A model generated the notes under the pieces. It was given only the letters and a program-made list of their open reading frames with translations. It did no database searches and was not told the DNA's origin. A stretch of 64,000 bases of DNA from Amphiduros pacificus (Eukaryota; Annelida; Polychaeta; Phyllodocida; Hesionidae), in NCBI GenBank assembly GCA_949316495.1, contig OX439006.1:49207939-49271938 (forward strand), given 5' to 3'. The position numbers were made by a program, and so were the translations under genes. Positions 1 to 13,100 of this stretch are shown piece by piece. Each line of letters opens with the position of its first letter. Position 1 is the stretch's first letter.

Positions 1-1030
1 TAAAACAATAATTTGATGCATAAATTCATGATGAGGTTGTTACGCGTGTGAGAAGCCTTTTCAATAGATCATTAATCTCTTTAAAAGTAACACATTTTTG
101 AAAATAAAATTCTCTCTTCCAGGGTATTGTTTATGCCTCCACAAAATTCCTTTGTCCAGTTTAATATTGTGAATTAATATCTCGACCTTTATGGAAGTAG
201 GCTTCAGATTAAATATATAAATATTCCAAACTTGGATACAATTAACACACCATACATATAGATATATATATATATGAACATATATAAAGCAAAATGAAAA
301 TAAACTCTATAATTTCATTGAAAATGTGCTTCCAGCTACAAAATAAATTTCTAAATATGTGAAAATTCATAAAGTATGGAAATGTGTAAGTAAATCAGTG
401 TGAACACAACCTTTGTAATGCAAATAAATAACATATAGATAGACAACTATGGATTGATCTCTACTAATAGGTTCTGGTCCAAGTTCTCGATCAATATCTT
501 TGAGCCTGATCCTGATATTGGTCAAGGTCTCGGACCCGTCAGTCATTGTTTATGCCGTCTGGCACAAACATCTGACAATTACACACTGAAATTATATAGA
601 GGTATAAATCTACTAAAATAATATCATGCGGCACTATTGCATATAACTATATTGACCTGGGCTTTCTCTGTCAGCTGTAGGAAGTAAATTATATCTGTTC
701 AACTATGCCATATTCAAAACATTCCAATCAAGACTGTATTGGCAGAAGGCAAAAAAGTGTTCTACCTGTGAACTCCAGTGCTTTTACCATATATAATTCT
801 GAACTATTGTTTTAATATTATCATATATAATTTTGCATTGTCTATTTGTAAACACAGAGAAATACACATCTTTTTTAAATTCACATATTTCTCAAATTCA
901 CCCAACTCTATTGTATACCACAATTTTTTATGTATCTTTTCTATAAATGCAGCTCTGCCTTTAAATTATTAAGACTTTAAACATTGATGTGGAGTGTATG
1001 GAGTCTGTACTGAGTGTATATAGGCCCCAC
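1..1030 (-). other. SIDT intron 11 (partial), no feature seen
   Basis: AT-rich sequence downstream of exon 11. I looked for the next conserved exon (the YLYVADLARKD...-type segment) and did not find it. A short TA-rich run lies near 258-275. Confidence 0.6.
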
Positions 1031-1182
1031 CTTGGTCCTGAAGACGTCCTTGTCCTGCTCTGCGTCCCTCAACATGTCAAAGTCTGGCTCCTCTGCTGAG
1101 CTGTCAGAGTCCTCTGGTGGCGGAGGGATGCGGTGCGGAATGCCGCCATTGCTCGTCTTACTGAAGGCAGAGTCTGCCATGT
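1031..1182 (-). CDS. SIDT: SIDT exon 11: acidic end of cytosolic loop
   Basis: Reads DMADSAFSKTSNGGIPHRIP ... EDSDSSAEEPDFDMLRDAEQ then DKDVFRTK, donor GTGGGG, phase 0. It matches the vertebrate [20 protein letters not shown] then IRTK segment just before TM2. Last exon of the gene in the window. Confidence 0.92.
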
Positions 1183-4100
1183 CTGAAACAGTCAAGACAA
1201 TCACACAAATGGAGATTCATATAAATGCAAGAAAATACAAGAATACTAAATGACTTCATTTGAGTAATGTATATGGCACACACATAGATCAGTGCCAAGA
1301 TGAGGAAAAAGACTGCTTTAAGGCTAGCTGAAATGATATTCATTCAGGTATTTGTTTTATTTTTTTCATATTTACTAGTATTTATTGAAATACCCTCACA
1401 TTAAATTATATAATGTGCCTTTAATCCAATGTAAAAATTTCCTTCTTGATTCAATATTATAATCATAAAATAACATATGTGATTAGACATATTTTACATA
1501 AGATGTCTGGTACAGAATACAAGCCCCTCTCAAAGCTTAAAATACAAGCCCCTCCCCAAACACAGAACACAAGCCCCTCCCCAAACACAGAACACAAGCC
1601 CCTCCCCTGTCACAGAACACAAGCCCCTCCCCTGTCACAGGATACAGGCCCCTCCCCTCCCCTGTCACAGAAGACAAGCCCCTCTCAAAGCACAAAATAC
1701 AAGCCCCTCCCCAAACACAAAATACAAGCCCCTCCCCAAACACAGAACACAAGCCCCTCCCCAAACACAGAACACAAGCCCCTCCCCTGTCACAGAACAC
1801 AAGCCCCTCCCCTGTCACAGGATACAGGCCCCTCCCCTCCCCTGTCACAGAAGACAAGCCCCTCCCCTGTCAGAGAACACAAAGCCTCCCCTGTCACAGA
1901 GCACAAACCCCTCCCCTGTCATAGAGCACAAACCCCTCCCCTGTCACAGAACACAAAGCCTCCCCTGTCACAGAACACAAGCCCCTCCCCTAACACAGAA
2001 CACAAAGCCTCCCCTAACACAGAACACAAGCCCTTCCCCTGTCACAGAACACAAGCCCCTCCCCTAACACAGAACACAAGCCCCTCCCCTAACACAGAAT
2101 ACAAGCCCCTCCCCAACAGAGAACACAAGCCCCTCCCCTAACACAGAATACAAGCCCCTCCCCCCAGTACAGATAACAAGCCCCTCCCCTAACCCAGAAT
2201 ATAAGCCCCTCCCCTAACACAGAAAACAAGCCCCTCCTCTATGACAGAACACAAGCCCCTCCCCCCCCCAGTACAGATAACAAGCCCTTCCTATAAAACA
2301 AAGCACAGGCCCCTCTCTCCGAGCACAGTATAATAGTATAGACGTACCAGGTTCTGTGGATGTACCCTGAGCAGCCACCGTAGCACCATAAGTCCCCACA
2401 CCAGGACCATCTGCCCCAACAATCGGCGTCTGCGGGTTAGATCCACGATTTGACCCTAAAACGATAAAACCTTAGGTCTGAGACTTAAAAATAATGCATG
2501 TAAGACACTGATTGAAATAGATAATCACGCCATCACCCGGAATAGTTTGGTAAGTAATATGGAATGCCTTAAAATGTCTCGAGTTCACAGGAATATTTGC
2601 TCTTTGAAAATAAGTTGACAAATCACAGTGCTTGTTGTACCGTCTTTTGATATAACTGGTCTAAAAAATTCTATGTTAACATATCTGTCAACGAAGGGAG
2701 ACACTGAACAAGATTTGTCTGCATTTTAACTTTGCACAACTCCAGAAAGAGTTGGTATATGTTCTTAAATTGTTTCGATCCTGATTCACAATAATCAGTC
2801 ATGGCAAAATGACTGACAGCCCACTTACATGGCAAAATGACTGACAGCCCACTTACATGGCAAAATGATTGACAGCCCACTTACATGGCAAAATGACTGA
2901 CAGCCCACTTACATGGCAAAATGATTGACAGCCCACTTACATGACAAAATGACTGACAGCCCACTTACATGGCAAAATGACTGACAGCCCACTTACATGG
3001 CAAAATGACTGACAGCCCACTTACATGGCAAAATGACTGACAGCCCACTTACATGGCAAAATGACTGACAGCCCACTTACATGACAAAATGACTGACAGC
3101 CCACTTACATGGCAAAATGACTGACAGCCCACTTACATGGCAAAATGACTGACAGCCCACTTACACGCTGAGATTCTGTGAAAAGCAACAAGGGGAAGGC
3201 TTCAACTGGACCCCTGGACGCCATTCATAGATGGAAGGGGTCCTATCTGCTCAGAATATGTTCATATTGTGGCTATGGGTACCAAACTGGGGGTTTTAAG
3301 GCCAAATTTACAATATTTGTCGTCATGATGAACACTATTCCTCTCTGAGGAAGTCATTACAATTGATGAAAAATAATATATTCAGCTCAGCATTGGCCCC
3401 CTCCATGCAATATAAACATGGATATGATAAAACACTGACCAACATCAAGATGAACACAACAACATTTTGGCTTCTTTTGACATTGACACAAACATTCTTA
3501 ATTCTAACTTATGTTTTTTGTCATAAATTAGCCAAAATCACGCAAAAAAATAGAAACACCATATCAAAGCAATTAATCATTCCCCATCAGCCCTTACTTC
3601 ATATTTCCAAACAAAAACAGGAAATGTAGGATTAAGTATAAATATATGTAAAATGAGGCCACCACACAAATCTAAAGAAACCCGTGCATGCAATTGTTTT
3701 TGCTTGGTTAGGTGCATTTTAAAGATCAACTGCAACTGACATCTAGTCCAAAGGTAAATTGGTAATAGATAAAAGTGAAATTTCTCTTATAACAAGAAAG
3801 ATTTCTTTGAAAAAGAATTAATACTGTGCTGTTAAGAACAATGTTATTTACACACTCATATAGTAGATTTTTCATAAAAAGTATTAAAATAATTTTTAAT
3901 AATTAAATTATAAAATCAAATACATGAAAATACAAGTATTCAAACATGAAAACCTTTTTATAATTCAAACTGGCACCAAAATTGGGATGATGTTATTTAT
4001 ACACTCATATAATAGATTAAAAAAAAAAACATTTCACAGTTAAATTATGAAAAATATATTCATGAAAATACAAGTATTCAAACGTGAAAACATTTTCATA

Positions 4101-7100
4101 ATTCAAATTGTGCTGCTATAGAGTGATACTATATTGCGATCTTTGATAAGTATGTTATTCTGGAAGATTGATATCATCGAGAGTATAAAAACAGCAATGA
4201 GGTGGTGCAGTTATTAGTAGGTCCCACAAGCCAGGTGTCCCGGAGTCCTCCACTCCACCATCAGTGCCAAGCTAGCCAGATCATGTGGCTTTGATTCATT
4301 TCATGCCATTTCCTACCTATTAGTGCACTGTCTTCGTCATGTTCATTTTCAACCTCAGGTCGAGTCATTACTTCTTCTACAACACATTTGGGTCTCACCA
4401 CTAAAATTAAATGCACAACACAAAAAGAAACACTCGCATGCAAAAATTATTTATATCACTTAAGGTGTGTGTGTTTGATAAAATAGGATGAACATCCCAA
4501 AAAGACACAAAAAACATGGCACTTCATAATACCTCAAATTAAATTCAGTAACAAAATACATCAATATACAGTACACATGACTGTAGAAAACTAAATTAAA
4601 AGCAATATTAAGAAGCAATGTACTGATGTACTAAAGCATGCTAAGTGAGGCTCACCTCGGTCCGATCCGATTGGCTCATGATACTGCTCTGTGGGACCGT
4701 CCCTACAATCAACAACACCATCGTTAAACTCACTGGGGGTGGAGGTACCAAAACTCCTGCCACGTTTATACACCATCATTAAACTTACTGGGAAGGGGGG
4801 AAATATCATTAAACTTACTGGGGGGAAATATCACAACTCCTGCTATGTTTATGTGTTAACTATTATTTTTATATCTAAAAAGGGTTTCCGACTTGATATG
4901 TACTTCTCTTAATCTTAATAAAAAATGCTTTAAGAATGAGAAGTGACAGATCACGAGAAATAGATAACAGGATGTGAAGTGGTAGATCATGGCTGGATTA
5001 CTTGTATAATATGATAGAAGGCAAAATGCCACTTACATAATGAAAGAGGGTAATTTATGTGATGTCGAAGATCATAAGATGGTACCGGTAACTTACCTGA
5101 TGGGATAGATGATAAGTACAATTAATGTGATATGGTAGATTAACATGATTTACATGATGTGGTAGATGAAGGAGAGGGTAACTTACATGATGTGGTAGAT
5201 GAAGGAGGGGTAACTTACATGATGTGGTAGATGAAGGAAGGGGTAACTTACATGATGTGGTAGATGAAGGAGAGGGTAACTTACATGATGTGGTAGATGA
5301 AGGAGAGGGTAACTTACATGATGGGGAAGAGGGATGAGAGGGTAACTTACATGATGTGGGAGATGAAGGAGAGGGTAACTTACATGATGTGGTAGATGAA
5401 GGAAGGGGTAACTTACATGATGTGGTAGATGAAGGAGAGGGTAACTTACATGATGTGGTAGATGAAGGAGAGGGTAACTTACATGATGTGGTTGGTAGAT
5501 GAAGGAGAGGGAAACTTACGTGATGGGGAAGAGGGGTGAGAGGGTAACTTACATGATGTGGTAAATGAAGGAGCGGGTAACTTACATGATGTGGTAGATA
5601 AAGGAGAGGGTAACTTACATGATGGGGAAGAGGGATGAGAGGGTAACTTACATGATGTGGGAGATGAAGGAGAAGGTAACTTACATGATGTGGTAGATGA
5701 AGGAGAGGGTAACTTACATGATGTGGTAGATGAAGGAGAGGGTAACTTACATGATGTGGTAGATGAAGGAGAGGGTAACTTACATGATGTGGTAGATGAA
5801 GGAGAGGGAAACTTACGTGATGGGGAAGAGGGGTGAGAGGGTAACTTACATGATGTGGTAGATGAAGGAGCGGGTAACTTACATGATGTGGTAGATAAAG
5901 GAGAGGGTAACTTACATGATGGGGAAGAGGGATGAGAGGGTAACTTACATGATGTGGGAGATGAAGGAGAAGGTAACTTACATGATGTGGTAGATGAAGG
6001 AGAGGGTAACTTACATGATGGGGAAGAGGGATGAGAGGGTAACTTACATGATGTGGTAGATGAAGGAGAGGGTAACTTACATGATGTGGGAGATGAAGGA
6101 AGGGGTAACTTACATGATGGGGAAGAGGGATGAGAGGGTAACTTACATGATGTGGTAGATGAAGGAGAGGGTAACTTACATGATGTGGGAGATGAAGGAA
6201 GGGGTAACTTACATGATGTGGTAGATGAAGGAGAGGGTAACTTACATGATGGGGAAGAGGGATGAGAGGATAACTTACATGATGTGGTAGATGAAGGAGA
6301 AGGTAACTTACATGATGTGGTAGATGAAGGAGAGGGTAACTTACATGATGTGGTAGATGAAGGAGAGGGTAACTTACATGATGTGGTAGATGAAGGAGAG
6401 GGTAACTTACATGATGTGGTAGATGAAGGAGGGGTAACTTACATGATGTGGTAGATGAAGGAAGGGGTAACTTACATGATGTGGTAGATGAAGGAGAGGG
6501 TAACTTACATGATGTGGTAGATGAAGGAGAGGGTAACTTACATGATGTGGTAGATGAAGGAAGGGGTAACTTACATGATGTGGTAGATGAAGGAGAGGGT
6601 AACTTACATGATGTGGTAGATGAAGGAGGGGTAACTTACATGATGTGGTAGATGAAGGAGAGGGTAACTTACATGATGTGGTAGATGAAGGAGAGGGTAA
6701 CTTACATGATGGGGAAGAGGGATGAGAGGGTAACTTACATGATGTGGTAGATGAAGGAGAGGGTAACTTACATGATGTGGTAGATGAAGGAGAGGGTAAC
6801 TTACATGATGGGGAAGAGGGATGAGAGGATAACTTACATGATGTGGTAGATGAAGGAGAAGGTAACTTACATGATGTGGTAGATGAAGGAGAGGGTAACT
6901 TACATGATGTGGGAGATGAAGGAAGGGGTAACTTACATGATGTGGTAGATGAAGGAGAGGGTAACTAACATGATGTGGTAGATGAAGGAAGGTGTAACTT
7001 ACATGATGTGGGAGATGAAGGAGAGGGAAACTTACGTGATGGGGAAGAGGGGTGAGAGGGTAACTTACATGATGTGGAAGATGAAGGAGAGGGTAACTTA

Positions 7101-10100
7101 TATGATGGGGAAGAGGGATGAGAGGGTAACTTACATGATGTGGGAGATGAAGGAGAGGGAAACTTACGTGATGTGGTAGATAAAGGAGAGGGTAACTTAC
7201 ATGATGGGGAAGAGGGATGAGAGGGTAACTTACATGATGTGGGAGATGAAGGAGAAGGTAACTTACATGATGTGGTAGATGAAGGAGAGGGTAACTTACA
7301 TGATGTGGTAGATGAAGGAGGGGTAACTTACATGATGTGGTAGATGAAGGAGAGGGTAACTTACATGATGTGGGAGATGAAGGAGAGGGAAACTTACGTG
7401 ATGGGGAAGAGGGGTGAGAGGGTAACTTACATGATGTGGTAGATGAAGGAGAGGGAAACTTACATGATGTGGTAGATGAAGGAGAGGGTAATTTACATGA
7501 TGCGGTAGATGAAGGAGAGGGTAACTTACATGATGGGGAAGAGGGATGAGAGGGTAACTTACATGATGTGGTAGATGAAGGAGAGGGTAACTTACATGAT
7601 GTGGGAGATGAAGGAAGGGGTAACTTACATGATGTGGTAGATGAAGGAGAGGGTAACTTACATGATGGGGAAGAGGGATGAGAGGATAACTTACATGATG
7701 TGGTAGATGAAGGAGAGGGTAACTTACATGATGGGGAAGAGGGATGAGAGGGTAACTTACATGATGTGGTAGATGAAGGAGAGGGTAACTTACATGATGG
7801 GGAAGAGGGATGAGAGGGTAACTTACATGATGTGGTAGATGAAGGAGAAGGTAACTTACATGATGTGGTAGATGAAGGAGAGGGTAACTTACATGATGTG
7901 GGAGATGAAGGAAGGGGTAACTTACATGATGTGGTAGATGAAGGAAGGGGTAACTTACATGATGTGGTAGATGAAGGAGAGGGTAACTTACATGATGTGG
8001 TAGATGAAGGAGAGGGTAACTTACATGATGTGGTAGATGAAGGAGAGGGAAACTTACGTGATGGGGAAGAGGGGTGAGAGGGTAACTTACATGATGTGGG
8101 AGATGAAGGAGAGGGTAACTTACGTGATGGGGAAGATGAAGGAGAGGGTAACTTACATGATGTGGGAGATGAAGGAGAGGGAAACTTACGTGATGGGGAA
8201 GAGGGGTGAGAGGGTAACTTACATGATGTGGGAGATGAAGGAGAGGGTAACTTACATGATGTGGGAGATGAAGGAGAGGGAAACTTACGTGATGGGGAAG
8301 AGGGGTGAGAGGGTAACTTACATGATGTGGGAGATGAAGGAGAGGGTAACTTACATGATGTGGTAGATGAAGGAGAGGGTAACTTACATGATGTGGGAGA
8401 TGAAGGAGAGGGAAACTTACGTGATGGGGAAGAGGGGTGAGAGGGTAACTTACATGATGTGGGAGATGAAGGAGAGGGAAACTTACGTGATGGGGAAGAG
8501 GGGTGAGAGGGTAACTTACATGATGTGGTAGATGAAGGAGAGGGCAACTTACATGATGGGGAAGAGGGATGAGAGGGTAACTTACATGATGTGGGAGATG
8601 AAGGAGAGGGTAACTTACATGATGTGGTAGATGAAGGAGAGGGTAACTTACATGATGTGGGAGATGAAGGAGAGGGTAACTTACATGATGTGGTAGATGA
8701 AGGAGAGGGAAACTTACGTGATGGGGAAGAGGGGTGAGAGGGTAACTTACATGATGTGGGAGATGAAGGAGAGGGAAACTTACGTGATGGGGAAGAGGGG
8801 TGAGAGGGTAACTTACATGATGTGGTAGATGAAGGAGAGGGTAACTTACATGATGGGGAAGATGAAGGAAGGGGTAACTTACATGATGTGGTAGATGAAG
8901 GAGAGGGTAACTTACATGATGGGGAAGAGGGATGAGAGGGTAACTTACATGATGTGGTAGATGAAGGAGAGGGTAACTTACATGATGTGGTAGATGAAGG
9001 AGAGGGAAACTTACATGATGGGGAAGAGGGATGAGAGGATAACTTACATGATGTGGTAGATGAAGAAGGTAACTTACATGATGTGGTAGATGAAGGAAGG
9101 GGTAACTTACATGATGTGGTAGATGAAGGAGAGGGTAACTTACATGATGTGGGAGATGAAGGAAGGGGTAACTTACATGATGTGGTAGATGAAGGAGAGG
9201 GAAACTTACGTGATGTGGTAGATGAAGGAGAGGGTAACTTACATGATGGGGAAGAGGGATGAGAGGGAAACTTACGTGATGGGGAAGAGGGGTGAGAGGG
9301 TAACTTACATGATGTGGTAGATGAAGGAGAAGGTAACTTACATGATGTGGTAGATGAAGGAGAGGGTAACTTACATGATGGGGAAGAGGGATGAGAGGGT
9401 AACTTACATGATGTGGGAGATGAAGGAAGGGGTAACTTACATGATGTGGTAGATGAAGGAGAGGGTAACTTACATGATGTGGTAGATGAAGGAGAGGGAA
9501 ACTTACATGATGGGGAAGAGGGATGAGAGGATAACTTACATGATGTGGTAGATGAAGGAGAAGGTAACTTACATGATGTGGTAGATGAAGGAAGGGGTAA
9601 CTTACATGATGTGGTAGATGAAGGAGAGGGTAACTTACATGATGTGGGAGATGAAGGAAGGGGTAACTTACATGATGTGGTAGATGAAGGAGAGGGAAAC
9701 TTACGTGATGTGGTAGATGAAGGAGAGGGAAACTTACGTGATGGGGAAGAGGGGTGAGAGGGTAACTTACATGATGTGGTAGATGAAGGAGAGGGTAACT
9801 TACATGATGGGGAAGAGGGATGAGAGGATAACTTACATGATGTGGTAGATGAAGGAGAAGGTAACTTACATGATGTGGTAGATGAAGGAAGGGGTAACTT
9901 ACATGATGTGGTAGATGAAGGAGAGGGTAACTTACATGATGTGGGAGATGAAGGAAGGGGAAACTTACGTGATGTGGTAGATGAAGGAGAGGGAAACTTA
10001 CGTGATGTGGTAGATGAAGGAGAGGGTAACTAACATGATGTGGTAGATGAAGGAGAGGGTAACTTACATGATGGGGAAGAGGGATGAGAGGGTAACTTAC

Positions 10101-13100
10101 ATGATGTGGGAGATGAAGGAGAGGGTAACTTACATGATGGGGAAGAGGGATGAGAGGATAACTTACATGATGTGGTAGATGAAGGAGAGGGTAACTTACA
10201 TGATGTGGGAGATGAAGGAGAGGGTAACTTACATGATGTGGTAGATGAAGGAGAGGGTAACTTACATGATGTGGGAGATGAAGGAGAGGGAAACTTACAT
10301 GATGGGGAAGAGGGATGAGAGGATAACTTACATGATGTGGTAGATGAAGGAGAAGGTAACTTACATGATGTGGTAGATGAAGGAAGGGGTAACTTACATG
10401 ATGTGGTAGATGAAGGAGAGGGTAACTTACATGATGTGGGAGATGAAGGAAGGGGTAACTTACATGATGTGGTAGATGAAGGAGAGGGAAACTTACGTGA
10501 TGTGGTAGATGAAGGAGAGGGTAACTTACATGATGGGGAAGAGGGATGAGAGGGAAACTTACGTGATGGGGAAGAGGGGTGAGAGGGTAACTTACATGAT
10601 GTGGTAGATGAAGGAGAAGGTAACTTACATGATGTGGTAGATGAAGGAGAGGGTAACTTACATGATGGGGAAGAGGGATGAGAGGGTAACTTACATGATG
10701 TGGTAGATGAAGGAGAGGGTAACTTACATGATGTGGTAGATGAAGGAGAGGGAAACTTACATGATGGGGAAGAGGGATGAGAGGATAACTTACATGATGT
10801 GGTAGATGAAGGAGAAGGTAACTTACATGATGTGGTAGATGAAGGAAGGGGTAACTTACATGATGTGGTAGATGAAGGAGAGGGTAACTTACATGATGTG
10901 GGAGATGAAGGAAGGGGTAACTTACATGATGTGGTAGATGAAGGAGAGGGAAACTTACGTGATGTGGTAGATGAAGGAGAGGGAAACTTACGTGATGGGG
11001 AAGAGGGGTGAGAGGGTAACTTACATGATGTGGTAGATGAAGGAGAGGGTAACTTACATGATGGGGAAGAGGGATGAGAGGATAACTTACATGATGTGGT
11101 AGATGAAGGAGAAGGTAACTTACATGATGTGGTAGATGAAGGAAGGGGTAACTTACATGATGTGGTAGATGAAGGAGAGGGTAACTTACATGATGTGGGA
11201 GATGAAGGAAGGGGAAACTTACGTGATGTGGTAGATGAAGGAGAGGGAAACTTACGTGATGTGGTAGATGAAGGAGAGGGTAACTAACATGATGTGGTAG
11301 ATGAAGGAGAGGGTAACTTACATGATGGGGAAGAGGGATGAGAGGGTAACTTACATGATGTGGGAGATGAAGGAGAGGGTAACTTACATGATGGGGAAGA
11401 GGGATGAGAGGATAACTTACATGATGTGGTAGATGAAGGAGAGGGTAACTTACATGATGTGGGAGATGAAGGAGAGGGTAACTTACATGATGTGGTAGAT
11501 GAAGGAGAGGGTAACTTACATGATGTGGGAGATGAAGGAAGGGGTAACTTACATGATGGGGAAGAGGGATGAGAGGATAACTTACATGATGTGGTAGATG
11601 AAGGAGAGGGTAACTTACATGATGTGGGAGATGAAGGAAGGGGTAACTTACATGATGGGGAAGAGGGATGAGAGGATAACTTACATGATGTGGTAGATGA
11701 AGGAGAGGGTAACTTACATGATGTGGGAGATGAAGGAAGGGGTAACTTACATGATGGGGAAGAGGGATGAGAGGGTAACTTACATGATGTGGTAGATGAA
11801 GGAGAGGGTAACTTACATGATGTGGTAGATGAAGGAGAGGGTAACTTACATGATGTGGTAGATGAAGGAGAGGGTAACTTACATGATGTGGGAGATGAAG
11901 GAAGGGGTAACTTACATGATGTGGTAGATGAAGGAGAGGGTAACTTACATGATGTGGTAGATGAAGGAGAGGGTAACTTACATGATGTGGTAGATGAAGG
12001 AGAGGGTAACTTGCATGAAGTGGTAGATGAAGGAGAGGGAAACTTACGTGATGTGGTAGATGAAGGAGAGGGTAACTTACATGATGTGGTAGATGAAGGA
12101 GAGGGTAACTTACGTGATGTGGTAGATGAAGGAGAGGGTAACTTACGTGATGTGGTAGATGAAGGAGATGATGAGGGATGTTACATAGAACACCAGGAAC
12201 CAGGCCACAGCTCCCAGCACTGCCCCCAGGAACTGATCATCTAATCAAATCAACCAAGTTATCAAGGTTTGAAAATATCTAAGCATCATCATCCATATCT
12301 ATCATCCATATCTATCATCCACATCTATCATCCACATCTATCATCCATATATATCATCCACATCTATCATCCATATCTATCATCCACATCTATCATCCAT
12401 ATATATCATCCACATCTATCATCCACATCTATCATCCACATCTATCATCCACATCTATCATCCACATATATCATCCACATCTATCATCCACATCTATCAT
12501 CCATATCTATCATCCATATATATCATCCATATCTATCATCCATAACTATCATCCACATCTATCATCCATATCTATCACATGTAGATTTTCAAGATAAAAT
12601 TCTTTTGTTGTTTGCTAAAAAAATATCTTTATTTAACTATTATGAAAATTTATGAAACTTCTACAAATGTTTTATTTATCCAATCGTTATGTAATATATA
12701 TTTTTTAAATCAGTTTTACCTGTTATATAGGGCTTCACTATCACTTTCACAGACTTTCTTCTTGTGTGGATATTACTTCCTTCAGAGCCTGTATGACAAA
12801 AGACCATAAAATCAATGAAGTCTGGCACATTCATAGAAAAGATGTTATACCTGAACAGCATATAATGGGAAAATGTTAGTTACAGATTTACTCACCAGGT
12901 GGAGGGATAATAGTTTCTATGCCAAGGCATTCATAGTCGGATGGGCGGATGACAAGCACGACAAAGAAGTCTCCATTCTTATACTGGTCACGCTAAAATA
13001 ATATTATTGTTATCAATACCATCTTATCAAATATAATATCATCATCATTTATGAACACATATATCATTTATATATATATATTTATATCATATATATTTTT

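Noticed and set aside
6604-8547. 647-codon minus-strand open frame rich in Pro/Ser/Leu
   Set aside because: It lies wholly in the 33-bp array. A period divisible by three keeps the frame open; it starts and ends inside the array and has no unique sequence or splice support.
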